Positions 25,929 to 33,746 of a stretch of 64,000 nucleotides of DNA are shown piece after piece. A program made the translations under genes and the position numbers. The stretch's first letter is position 1; every line of letters starts with the position of its first letter. The stretch spans positions 186,001 through 250,000 of the forward strand of contig NZ_JAMBNV010000001.1 in assembly GCF_023715245.1 (NCBI RefSeq), given 5' to 3'. The DNA comes from Sporosarcina luteola (GTDB lineage Bacteria > Bacillota > Bacilli > Bacillales_A > Planococcaceae). The notes below the pieces were generated by a model, which saw only the letters and a program-made list of their open reading frames with translations, did no database searches and was not told the origin of the DNA.

Positions 25929-25954
25929 TAACTTAATGAGTAGGAGGTTTTGGA

Positions 25955-27109
25955 ATGAAAAACAAATTACTAGTTCTGTTTGCCAGTGCATTACTGCTAG
26001 GAGGATGTGGAACTGGCCCATCCTCTAAAAATGTTGCGGTTGATGATAGTGATAGTGGATGGAAGTCGTTGAAAACAGTGAGCGGACGAGAAATCATTGC
26101 TGAATTGAAGCAAACCGTTGAAGAGACACCTCAGCGGGACGAGAGGGCGACTATTGAAACGCCCCCTGAGTTTGAGGAGCCTACGAAAGAAACGGTGGAG
26201 GATTTGAATGTCAAAGCAATTGAAGGGCCCGCTGTCTTCCAGGCGGTGGAAAAAGTTTACGGCGAAGGTGGCATTCATCATGATGGCGTCATCTTCTTCG
26301 AACTTCAGACGAAGGGTGCTGGGCAATCCGGCGTGTGGATCGGGTTAAAGGAGCCGGATGAACGCGTCCAGCAGTTGATTGATCTGCTGCAGCCGAAAGT
26401 GGATGCGGGTGAGATCTTAGCGGAACCGATTTATATATTCCGCAGCCCGCATACGGAAAAGGAGCTTTACGAATTGCAGGATGAAGTCGCTGAAGCATTG
26501 AAAGGACTAGAATCGGAACGGGGATCATTCGGTCTGTACGTCGATGTCATCACAGGCAATATTGAAATCACCCATGATTTCCTGAAACCGGAGCAGCAAG
26601 AGAAGCTACGGGAGCAGTTCGCCGACCATACGATCAATATCGAGCAAGATGGAAGGATGGTCCCGGAGCCGGGGGAATCAACCATTATTGCACCTGAACA
26701 AACATATACAGATACACCTGTTGCGGAAGGTGGATTCATATTGGAGGCGGGGGATGGGAGAATTTTTGTGGCAGGTGGAACGGAAAGTGTTGTGTTTTAC
26801 AAATTCCCGGAAGCCGACAAGCTGAAAGCCGGCCAACGTGTGAATGTGGAACGATCAGGTCCAATTCTTGAATCGTATCCTGGACAAGGGACCGCGAAGT
26901 TTGTAGAAGTCTTGCCGGATTATAAGCCGGCGGGTGCGAAGCTTTCCGAGTCGCAGGCTGTCGCGAAAGCATTAGAAGTGGCGGGTGAGAGATTGTCGAA
27001 CGGATATGTTGTCATCGAAGAAGTTTCATTTGATGAGAATGAAAAGAAGTGGGTATTCAAGCTCCTGCCGGATGATGGTGAAGGGATATTGGAAGTTGCA
27101 GATCAATAG
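25955..27109 (+). CDS. Lipoprotein with DUF3221-like domain (copy 1)
   Basis: 384 residues behind GTAGGAGG. Lipobox LGGC at residue 18. After a charged, low-complexity stretch (residues 30-75) comes a domain of about 140 residues that I do not recognise (GVWIGLKEPDERVQQLIDLLQ, PIYIFRSPHTEKELYELQDEV). Residues about 250-325 resemble DUF3221 (GGFILEAGDGRIFV, GQRVNVERSGPILESYPGQGTAK), an OB-like domain of Bacillus YobA-type proteins. The C-terminus is another short alpha/beta unit. A close paralogue follows with the same promoter and terminator. Anchored outside the membrane; role unknown. Confidence 0.82.
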   Translation: MKNKLLVLFASALLLGGCGTGPSSKNVAVDDSDSGWKSLKTVSGREIIAELKQTVEETPQRDERATIETPPEFEEPTKETVEDLNVKAIEGPAVFQAVEKVYGEGGIHHDGVIFFELQTKGAGQSGVWIGLKEPDERVQQLIDLLQPKVDAGEILAEPIYIFRSPHTEKELYELQDEVAEALKGLESERGSFGLYVDVITGNIEITHDFLKPEQQEKLREQFADHTINIEQDGRMVPEPGESTIIAPEQTYTDTPVAEGGFILEAGDGRIFVAGGTESVVFYKFPEADKLKAGQRVNVERSGPILESYPGQGTAKFVEVLPDYKPAGAKLSESQAVAKALEVAGERLSNGYVVIEEVSFDENEKKWVFKLLPDDGEGILEVADQ

Positions 27110-27119
27110 AAGTTTGGGC

Positions 27120-27148
27120 ACAACCGTCACTTGTGGCGGTTGTTTTTT
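27120..27148 (+). terminator. Terminator of lipoprotein copy 1
   Basis: ACAACCG-TCAC-TT-GTGG-CGGTTGT followed by TTTTTT. Virtually the same sequence follows copy 2 at 28697. Confidence 0.88.
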
Positions 27149-27167
27149 AATGGGGAATATTGGTCAA

Positions 27168-27261
27168 ACGGGGATAAATTCTACTTGACCGATGATAACC
27201 CGCTTCCGAACGGTGATAAAGTTCGTTTAAGCGGTGATAAACTCCGTCAGAGCGGTGATAA
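27168..27261 (+). repeat. TCGGTGATAA array D1, 21-base period
   Basis: Cores at 27168 (ACGGGGATAA), 27189 (CCGATGATAA), 27210 (ACGGTGATAA), 27231 (GCGGTGATAA) and 27252 (GCGGTGATAA). Starts 20 bases after the terminator. The first base of the core varies most here. Confidence 0.88.
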
Positions 27262-27331
27262 ACGGTTTTGGAGGTGAAAATTACTTTAGAAAAGCAGAAA
27301 TTCATTCCAAAACAACTCCAATTGTCGTCAA

Positions 27332-27404
27332 ACGGTGGTAAATTTGCGAGAGTCGGTGGTAACAGCCCAAGAGTCGGTGATAAACCATGGCAAGTCGGTG
27401 ATAA
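27332..27404 (+). repeat. TCGGTGATAA array D2, 21-base period
   Basis: Cores at 27332 (ACGGTGGTAA), 27353 (TCGGTGGTAA), 27374 and 27395 (TCGGTGATAA). Lies between array D1 and the promoter of lipoprotein copy 2. The 70 bases between D1 and D2 hold no clear feature. Confidence 0.88.
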
Positions 27405-27454
27405 ACCATTTTGCGCTGCAAGAAAAGAATCTTTCCTGGTTTCCAGCCATTTGG

Positions 27455-27480
27455 CGTAACGTTAACGTGAATCGTCCGTC
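27455..27480 (+). promoter_or_regulatory. ECF-sigma-type promoter of lipoprotein copy 2
   Basis: CGTAAC at 27455-27460, 16-base spacer, CGTC at 27477-27480, and the start codon 27 bases later. Matches the copy 1 promoter in both boxes and spacing while the spacer has diverged. Confidence 0.6.
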
Positions 27481-27506
27481 TAATTTGTTGATTGGGAGGT
27501 TTTGGA

Positions 27507-28688
27507 ATGAAATATAGTGTGTCACTGATAATGGTAAGTGCTGCTTTATTGCTAGGAGGATGTGGAACGGCTGGCACGGATGCATCCTCGATAAATGGGA
27601 CGGTTGTGGAGAGCGGGAAGAAGTCGGTGAAAAAAGTGAGTGGACGTGAAATCATTGCTGAATTGAAGCAATCAGTTAAAGAATCGCCCGAACGGGATAA
27701 GGCAGCTGCTGCACAAACGGAAAGCTATGAATACAAAGAGGGCTTATTTGGAGAACCGACTCCGGAATTGGCGGAGGATATGGCCGTGCAAGCGATTGAA
27801 GGACCAACCGCAATAGAGGCTGTGGAAAAGATCTATGGCGGTTACGCAGGTTTTGATAAAGAAGGAATCCTCTTTTTTGAAAATCAGATGAGTGGTGCGG
27901 AGCAATCCGGCATTTGGATCGGCGTGAAGGAGCCGGACGAGCGAGTTCAAAAGTTGCTTGATGAGCTACAGCCGAAAGTGGATGCAGGCGAAATCTTGGC
28001 GGAACCGATCTATATTTTCCGTAGTCCACATACGCAAAAGGAGCTATATGATCTGCAGGATGAAGTCGGACAAGCGTTAAAAGGGATGAGATCGGAACGG
28101 GGATCATATGGATTATCCGTAAATACAATTACAGGAATTGTTGAAATCAACCATGACTTTCTGAGACCGGATCAGCAGAAGGAACTGGAGAATATGTTCC
28201 CGAACAAGATATTCCAATTCGAACAGGAAGGCAGGATGGTTGCTGAGCCTGGGGAATCGAGCATTATTTATCCGAAGCAAACATTCACGAATACTCCTGT
28301 TTCGGAAGGTGGTTTCATATTATCAGCTAAGGAGGGGCAGTTCTTTATTGCAGGTGGAACTGAAGGTGCTGTCTATTACCAATTCCCGGAAGCGGATAAG
28401 CTGAAAATCGGCCAACGTGTGAAAGTTGAAGCCTCCGGCGGCATTATGGAATCCTATCCTGCGCAGGGTAGTGCAAAGTTTGTGGAAGTCTTGCCGGATT
28501 ATAAACCAGTAAGCGCAACGCTTTCCGAATCGCAGGCTGTAGCAAAGGCCGTAGAAATGGCCGATGGAAAAACAGGATTTGGCTACTTGGTTATTCAAGA
28601 AATTTCTTTTGATGAGAAAGAAATGAAGTGGATCTTTAAAATTATTCAAGGTGAAAAGGAAGCAACGTTGGAAGTTGCAGATCAATAA
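27507..28688 (+). CDS. Lipoprotein with DUF3221-like domain (copy 2)
   Basis: 393 residues from the ATG at 27507, behind TTGGGAGG; a start at 27492 lies inside the ribosome site region. Lipobox LGGC near residue 19. Same domain order as copy 1, with long shared motifs (VSGREIIAELKQ, LQPKVDAGEILAEPIYIFRS, SEGGFIL, FPEADKLK, KFVEVLPDYKP). The N-terminal linker is longer and diverged. Duplicated together with promoter, terminator and flanking repeats. Probably an envelope-stress lipoprotein if the ECF promoter is real; this is inference. Confidence 0.82.
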   Translation: MKYSVSLIMVSAALLLGGCGTAGTDASSINGTVVESGKKSVKKVSGREIIAELKQSVKESPERDKAAAAQTESYEYKEGLFGEPTPELAEDMAVQAIEGPTAIEAVEKIYGGYAGFDKEGILFFENQMSGAEQSGIWIGVKEPDERVQKLLDELQPKVDAGEILAEPIYIFRSPHTQKELYDLQDEVGQALKGMRSERGSYGLSVNTITGIVEINHDFLRPDQQKELENMFPNKIFQFEQEGRMVAEPGESSIIYPKQTFTNTPVSEGGFILSAKEGQFFIAGGTEGAVYYQFPEADKLKIGQRVKVEASGGIMESYPAQGSAKFVEVLPDYKPVSATLSESQAVAKAVEMADGKTGFGYLVIQEISFDEKEMKWIFKIIQGEKEATLEVADQ

Positions 28689-28696
28689 AATTTAGA

Positions 28697-28727
28697 GCAA
28701 CCGTCACTTGTGGCGGTTGTTTTTTTA
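28697..28727 (+). terminator. Terminator of lipoprotein copy 2
   Basis: GCAACCG-TCAC-TT-GTGG-CGGTTGT with a seven-base T run; near-copy of the terminator at 27120. Confidence 0.88.
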
Positions 28728-28754
28728 TGAGAAAAATGAGCGAATTGTAGTCAA

Positions 28755-28868
28755 TCGGTGATAAATTCACCAGAATCGGTGGTAAAGTGCTGCGAATCGG
28801 TGTAACGGGCGTAGAATCGGTGGTAAACGTCCGAGAATCGGTGATAAACCTTGGCAATTCGGTGATAA
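28755..28868 (+). repeat. TCGGTGATAA array E, 20-21-base period
   Basis: Cores at 28755, 28776 (TCGGTGGTAA), 28797 (TCGGTGTAAC, shortened), 28817 (TCGGTGGTAA), 28838 and 28859. Steps are 21, 21, 20, 21, 21; the 20-base step follows the shortened core. Lies between the terminator of lipoprotein copy 2 and the esterase gene. Confidence 0.88.
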
Positions 28869-28948
28869 CCATTTTCCATCTTAGAAAACCTCCCCCTCGG
28901 TTTCCATCCACCGACCTTGGGTATGCTATCAGCAAAGGAGGGATAAAA

Positions 28949-30205
28949 TTGTCGAAAAAACTACAGTCTGCTATTCGAGAGCACGCTTTCCCGTTGAATG
29001 ATCAAGCACTTACTACGATTGTGGACGCAATTGGGGATGCACGGATTGTCCTTCTAGGCGAAGCGACGCATGGAACTTCAGAGTTTTACAAAGTTCGCGC
29101 GGCATTATCAAAACGACTTATTCAGGAAAAAGGATTCACTATAATTGCAGTTGAGGGAGATTGGCCATCCGCTCAGGCGGTTAATCGTTATGTGAAAGGA
29201 TTCGATGAAGAGGGGAAATCCGCTCACCAAATACTGGCACAATCCTTCAATCGCTGGCCTACATGGATGTGGGCGAATGAAGAAGTTGCAGAGCTTGTCG
29301 AATGGTTGAAGAGTGACAATGACGGAAAGGATGCAGCCGAAAAGACAGGGTTTTACGGTATCGATATGTATAGCCTTTATGAGTCCATTGATGAAGTGCT
29401 TCGCTTTCTCAAGGAAAATCCGCAGTATAAAACCGATTTGGAGTTGGCAAAGAAGGCATTCTCTTGTTTCGAGCCGTATAATCGGATGCCTGAGCATTAT
29501 GCGCTGTCGACAGCCCATTTCACAGGTGAATGCATTCGCGAGGTCACAAACTTGCTGACGACGATCCGCAGTCATGAAGATCTTTATTCGAATGAACAGG
29601 AGAAGGACTTGAATGTGACGATGAATGCTTTAGTCGCGAAAAATGCTGAATCATATTATCGCGCAATGATGCAGGACGACGCCATCTCGTGGAATATACG
29701 CGATATGCATATGGTGGAGGCAATCAATGAAATTCTGAACTATCACGGAAGCGATGCGAAAATCATCATTTGGGAGCATAATACCCATGTCGGCGATGCG
29801 TCGGAAACATCGATGGCCAAGCACGATATGATCAATGTCGGTCAGCTCGTCCGGGAAAAGTATGGCAGAGAAGAAACATTTGCCATCGGTTTTGGAACAT
29901 ATGAAGGGACGGTCATTGCCGGCGAAAGCTGGGGCGAGCCGTTCCAAAAGATGAATGTGCCACCAGCCACGCTCAATTCATGGGAAGGGCAGATGCATGC
30001 AGCTAAACCTGAGGATCAAGTGATACTATTCACGGAGGAAAACCGTCATTTATTCAATGAATGGATCGGCCATCGCGCAATTGGGGTCGTCTATAATCCG
30101 GAGTTCGAGGCGTATGGGAACTATGTGTCGTCGCGCGTTGGTAATCGATATGATTCTTTTATTTTTGTGGATCAAACAAATGCGCTGAAACCATTCAACA
30201 AATAA
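28949..30205 (+). CDS. Erythromycin esterase family protein
   Basis: 418 residues from the TTG at 28949, behind AAAGGAGGG; an in-frame reading back to 28787 runs through repeat array E and is rejected. Belongs to the EreA/EreB-like hydrolase family: GEATHGTSEFYK with the catalytic-type His and Glu near the start, VEGDWPSAQAVNRY, and IIWEHNTHVGD in the middle. Members include true macrolide esterases and many housekeeping proteins such as Bacillus YbfO; the sequence alone does not show macrolide resistance. No signal peptide. Terminator follows. Confidence 0.85.
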   Translation: MSKKLQSAIREHAFPLNDQALTTIVDAIGDARIVLLGEATHGTSEFYKVRAALSKRLIQEKGFTIIAVEGDWPSAQAVNRYVKGFDEEGKSAHQILAQSFNRWPTWMWANEEVAELVEWLKSDNDGKDAAEKTGFYGIDMYSLYESIDEVLRFLKENPQYKTDLELAKKAFSCFEPYNRMPEHYALSTAHFTGECIREVTNLLTTIRSHEDLYSNEQEKDLNVTMNALVAKNAESYYRAMMQDDAISWNIRDMHMVEAINEILNYHGSDAKIIIWEHNTHVGDASETSMAKHDMINVGQLVREKYGREETFAIGFGTYEGTVIAGESWGEPFQKMNVPPATLNSWEGQMHAAKPEDQVILFTEENRHLFNEWIGHRAIGVVYNPEFEAYGNYVSSRVGNRYDSFIFVDQTNALKPFNK

Positions 30206-30236
30206 GAGCCATGCCTCGATTGCACGGCTCTTTCCT
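30204..30236. terminator. Terminator between the esterase gene and the PH-domain gene
   Basis: AAGAGCC-A-TGC, loop, GCA-C-GGCTCTTT. Moderate T tail on the plus strand; serves the convergent genes. Confidence 0.7.
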
Positions 30237-30601
30237 TTAAAGTATGGCATTCGCTATGATTTTATCAAGTTTACGGATATCGACTTTTTTACTCAGATTC
30301 AATTTGAGTTTTCCTGCCTTTGTCCATAGTTCGATTTCTGCGTTAAAATCGATCCGACCCGCATTTTCACTGGAATACATAGTAATCGATTTGAATGGGA
30401 TTGTGTAGATTCCACCTTTTTACCTGTAAGTCCTTGCTTGTCCGCGATGATGAATCGTTTATTTGTAACGACTGCAACGTCACGAATTGTTTTATACGCA
30501 ACCTCGGCCACTTCACCGTCAATAAGCAAATCCTTAATCTCCTCCGGAACTGGAACTTCTTCTGTAAACGTCCAAGCCATCAGTGCAGTTAAATCAGCCA
30601 T
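30237..30601 (-). pseudogene. Frameshifted bacterial PH-domain protein (YokE/bPH-like)
   Basis: The ATG at 30601 opens a normal start of a small PH-domain protein (DGEVAEVAYKTIRDVAVVTNKRFIIADKQGLTGKKVES). That frame then runs into unrelated sequence and stops at 30299. In another frame the expected continuation is intact: IPFKSITMYSSENAGRIDFN, then AEIELWTKAGKLKLNLSKK, then a short helix to a stop at 30237. The switch lies near 30395-30407 and needs one missing base (365 bases instead of 366). Restored, the product is about 121 residues, the usual length. It may be a recent mutation or a sequencing error. Confidence 0.75.
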
Positions 30602-30754
30602 TGGAACCCCTCCTTTTATTTTATAATTTTATCATCACATATGTGAGTATAGAAGTATAGAAGGATATTGAATTCTGGAAAAATATCTTTCTACCTATTT
30701 ACGATTAAAACACAACATGTTAGGGTAATAGATGTACATAGCACACAACATATA

Positions 30755-30945
30755 GTATCGAACGATGGAATGGTACCGTTATCGGTTTAAAAGGGAATCC
30801 GCAAATCGGAGCTGTCCCCGCAACTGTAAACGCAGACGACCGTCTCAAAAACCACTGCAGCATGTAGCTGCGGGAAGGGGAGATGGAAGGAGGAAGCGTT
30901 AGCCAGTAGACCTGCCGTCCATCGTCCAGCGACACTTTCTTCGGG
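30755..30945 (+). ncRNA. Cobalamin (B12) riboswitch upstream of nrdEIF
   Basis: Characteristic core blocks in order: GGTACCGTTATCGGTTTAAA, AAGGGAATCC, GCTGTCCCCGCAACTGTAA, a variable arm with CCACTG, GGAAGG, and the B12 box AGCCAGTAGACCTGCC at 30901-30916. A strong terminator follows at 31023, before the nrdE ribosome site, so adenosylcobalamin binding would stop transcription of the ribonucleotide reductase genes. Confidence 0.95.
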
Positions 30946-31022
30946 GGTTGAGAGGTGGAAGCGAGCGGGTTTTTGCTTTCATTTTTCAAGAGGGACCCGA
31001 TCTGTTTCCTAATCTAAATCCA

Positions 31023-31062
31023 TGAGCGATGACTCTACCGAAAAGGTGGAATCATCGCTTTT
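31023..31062 (+). terminator. Riboswitch-controlled terminator before nrdE
   Basis: AGCGATGA-C-TCTACC, tetraloop-like GAAAA, GGTGGA-A-TCATCGCT, then TTTTTTC. It is placed to act as the expression platform of the cobalamin riboswitch. Confidence 0.85.
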
Positions 31063-31098
31063 TTCATTGCCAAGCCTAACTTAAAGGAGATGGATGAT

Positions 31099-33312
31099 GT
31101 GACGATTATCACTGAAACAACAGGCATTATGGACAAGCTTCTAGCGGAATTTGGTGCGGAGAAGTTGGAGCCGCTTTTGACGGCGAGTTCGCGTTGGAAG
31201 GAGCGGCACCCTGAAGGGACTGACTCCGATTGGTCGAAAGCGATGATTTTGGAGGCGCTCAGCAATATTGACGAAGCGTCAGCATACTGGACATTCGTTG
31301 CTGCGCGAATCTATTTGCAGGAAGTTTATTTCCGCCAGGAAAGTGTAAGGGGGGCGAAAGCGTATACGGATTTTGCCGACAATGTGGAGCGGCTCATTAA
31401 GAAAGGCTTGTATACATCTGTTTTGATTGAAAAATATTCCCGCGATGAATTGGAGGAGGTAGGAAAGTTCCTAGAACCAGAGCGGGACAAGCTGTTCACG
31501 TATATTGGATTGAAAACGCTTGTGGATCGGTACGTTGCGGTTGATTTCAATAAAGATCCTGTCGAATTGCCGCAGGAACGTTGGCTCATCATCGCGATGA
31601 CGCTCATGCAAAATGAAACTGAGAACCGCCTCGGGAAAGTGGCGGAGGCGTATTGGGCAATGAGCAACCTATATATGACTGTAGCGACGCCTACGCTTTC
31701 GAACGCAGGCAAGCCGCATGGCCAGCTGTCCAGCTGCTTCATTGATACGGTCGATGATTCGCTGCAAGGCATTTATGATAGCAATACCGATATTGCCAAT
31801 CTATCGAAATATGGTGGGGGCATCGGAGTTTACATGGGCAAGGTCCGTTCGCGCGGTTCTTCGATAAGAGGATTCAAAGGGGCTTCGAGTGGCGTCCTGC
31901 CTTGGATTAAGCAGCTGAATAATACAGCCGTCAGCGTTGATCAGCTCGGCCAACGTCAAGGAGCAATCGCCGTTTACCTCGATGTATGGCATAAAGATAT
32001 TTTCACATTTCTTGATCTGAAGCTGAACAATGGAGACGATCGCTTGCGTGCACATGATATTTTCACTGGCGTCTGCTTGCCGGATATTTTCATGGAGCAA
32101 GTCGAAGCCCGTGGTGATTGGCATTTATTCGACCCACATGAAGTGCGTACAGTAATGGGGTATTCATTGGAAGATCATTATGATGAAACGAAGGGAACCG
32201 GTTCGTTCCGCGTGAAGTACGAGGAATGTGTCAACCATCCCGAACTGACGAAAGAGACCGTCCCGGCGATTGAAATTATGAAACGCATCATGCGCAGCCA
32301 GCTCGAAACAGGGACGCCGTTTATGTTTTACCGTGATGAAGTGAATCGGGCGAATCCGAATAAGCATGAAGGTATGGTGTATTCGAGTAATCTGTGTACA
32401 GAAATAACTCAAAATCAGAGTCCGACACAATTCGAGTCCGTCTCGCTCAAAGAAGATATCGTCATCACCCGTTCGAAGCCCGGCGATTTTGTCGTATGCA
32501 ATTTGTCGTCCGTAAACCTTGGACGTGCTGTTCCTGCGGATGTATTGGAACGGCTCGTCACAATCCAAGTCCGCATGCTCGACAACGTCATTGATTTGAA
32601 TAAAATACCGGTCGTGCAGGCGCAACGGACGAATGCCCGTTACCGGGGTATCGGACTCGGGACGTTCGGTTGGCATCATTTGCTTGCGTTGAAGAACATC
32701 CAATGGGAATCGGATGATGCGGTAGAGTTTGCGGATGAGCTCTATGAGAAAATAGCGTATTTAACGATTAAAGCTTCAATGGAACTGGCAAGTGAAAAAG
32801 GGGCGTATCCTTTATTCGAAGAATCGGATTGGCAAACAGGGGTTTATTTCGAGCAACGTCAATACGACTCGAAGGAATGGCGTGACCTGCGCTTCGATGT
32901 TGCTACGAACGGCATCCGGAACGGTTATTTGATGGCAGTTGCGCCGAATAGCTCGACGTCAGTCATCGCTGGATCTACGGCTTCAATCGATCCAATATTT
33001 AAACCGTTTTATCATGAGGAAAAGAAAGACTACAAGCTGCCGGTCATTGCGCCAGATCTTGATCACAACACATATGACGTATACCGCCGCTCCGCGTATA
33101 TTGTCGATCAGCGCTGGTCCATCAAGCAGAATGCTGCAAGACAGCGCCATATCGACCAGGCGATCTCGTTCAATATTTACGTGCCGAACAATATCCGCGC
33201 ATCCGTCCTCCTCGATTTGCATATGCAAGCGTGGAAATCTGGCATGAAAACGACGTATTACATGAGATCGACGGCATCTGACATCGAGGAGTGCGAATGG
33301 TGTCATTCCTGA
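31099..33312 (+). CDS. nrdE: Class I (Ib-type) ribonucleoside-diphosphate reductase, alpha subunit
   Basis: 737 residues from the GTG at 31099, 9 bases after AAAGGAG; the ATG at 31090 directly abuts that site. Makes deoxyribonucleotides. Motifs: LSSCFIDTVDDSLQGIY with the first active-site Cys, KYGGGIGVYMGKVRSRGS, SSNLCTEI with the thiyl-radical Cys region, and a C-terminal CEWC pair that relays reducing power. Genes nrdE, nrdI and nrdF overlap one another, typical of class Ib. Expression should be repressed by cobalamin through the riboswitch, implying a B12-dependent class II enzyme elsewhere in the genome. Confidence 0.95.
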   Translation: MTIITETTGIMDKLLAEFGAEKLEPLLTASSRWKERHPEGTDSDWSKAMILEALSNIDEASAYWTFVAARIYLQEVYFRQESVRGAKAYTDFADNVERLIKKGLYTSVLIEKYSRDELEEVGKFLEPERDKLFTYIGLKTLVDRYVAVDFNKDPVELPQERWLIIAMTLMQNETENRLGKVAEAYWAMSNLYMTVATPTLSNAGKPHGQLSSCFIDTVDDSLQGIYDSNTDIANLSKYGGGIGVYMGKVRSRGSSIRGFKGASSGVLPWIKQLNNTAVSVDQLGQRQGAIAVYLDVWHKDIFTFLDLKLNNGDDRLRAHDIFTGVCLPDIFMEQVEARGDWHLFDPHEVRTVMGYSLEDHYDETKGTGSFRVKYEECVNHPELTKETVPAIEIMKRIMRSQLETGTPFMFYRDEVNRANPNKHEGMVYSSNLCTEITQNQSPTQFESVSLKEDIVITRSKPGDFVVCNLSSVNLGRAVPADVLERLVTIQVRMLDNVIDLNKIPVVQAQRTNARYRGIGLGTFGWHHLLALKNIQWESDDAVEFADELYEKIAYLTIKASMELASEKGAYPLFEESDWQTGVYFEQRQYDSKEWRDLRFDVATNGIRNGYLMAVAPNSSTSVIAGSTASIDPIFKPFYHEEKKDYKLPVIAPDLDHNTYDVYRRSAYIVDQRWSIKQNAARQRHIDQAISFNIYVPNNIRASVLLDLHMQAWKSGMKTTYYMRSTASDIEECEWCHS

Positions 33313-33746
33313 TAGCCTATGCTTCATGGAGCGGCAATACGGAGGAAGTGGCGGAAATTGTGGAGGAGACGCTGCTGTCTGAAGGGATGGATGTGACGGT
33401 GCATCGGATCGGAAGTGGTCCGGTACCGGATCCACGCAGATTCGATGCGATGGTCATCGGTTCATTCACATGGGACAAGGGCTCCACGCCTGACGAAGTG
33501 AAGGATTTCGTCGCGGGTGTCGGTTACAAACCGAGGAATGTGTATGTCTTCGGAACAGGGGATACGCAGTTTGGAGGGGACGAGTTGTTTTGTGGAGCTG
33601 CTGTCAAGCTGGCGCGGTTTTATGAATCGAAATTTGAACCTCTTAAAATTGAACAAAGCCCCCGTGGTATCCAAGAAATGAAAGTCATCGAATGGTCGAA
33701 AGGAGTCGTTCAACATTGGCAACACTTACACGCGTTAAAGTGCTAA
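33297..33746 (+). CDS. nrdI: Flavodoxin-like ribonucleotide reductase activator NrdI
   Basis: 149 residues from the ATG at 33297, which overlaps nrdE by 16 bases behind GAGGAG. Flavodoxin fold: FLIAYASWSGNTEEVAEIV binds the FMN phosphate, IGSFTWDKGSTPDEVKDF and FGTGDTQFGGDELFCGAA surround the flavin. NrdI supplies the oxidant that builds the dimanganese-tyrosyl radical of NrdF in class Ib enzymes. Some flavodoxins in RNR operons are annotated simply as flavodoxin; position between nrdE and nrdF supports NrdI. Confidence 0.85.
   Translation: MVSFLIAYASWSGNTEEVAEIVEETLLSEGMDVTVHRIGSGPVPDPRRFDAMVIGSFTWDKGSTPDEVKDFVAGVGYKPRNVYVFGTGDTQFGGDELFCGAAVKLARFYESKFEPLKIEQSPRGIQEMKVIEWSKGVVQHWQHLHALKC

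Noticed and set aside
28787..28948. N-terminal extension of the erythromycin esterase family gene
   Set aside because: Runs through repeat array E; TTG 28949 has a strong ribosome site and gives the family's usual start.
28949..30205. Macrolide resistance gene
   Set aside because: The family is broad and mostly not macrolide-specific; nothing in the sequence proves the substrate.
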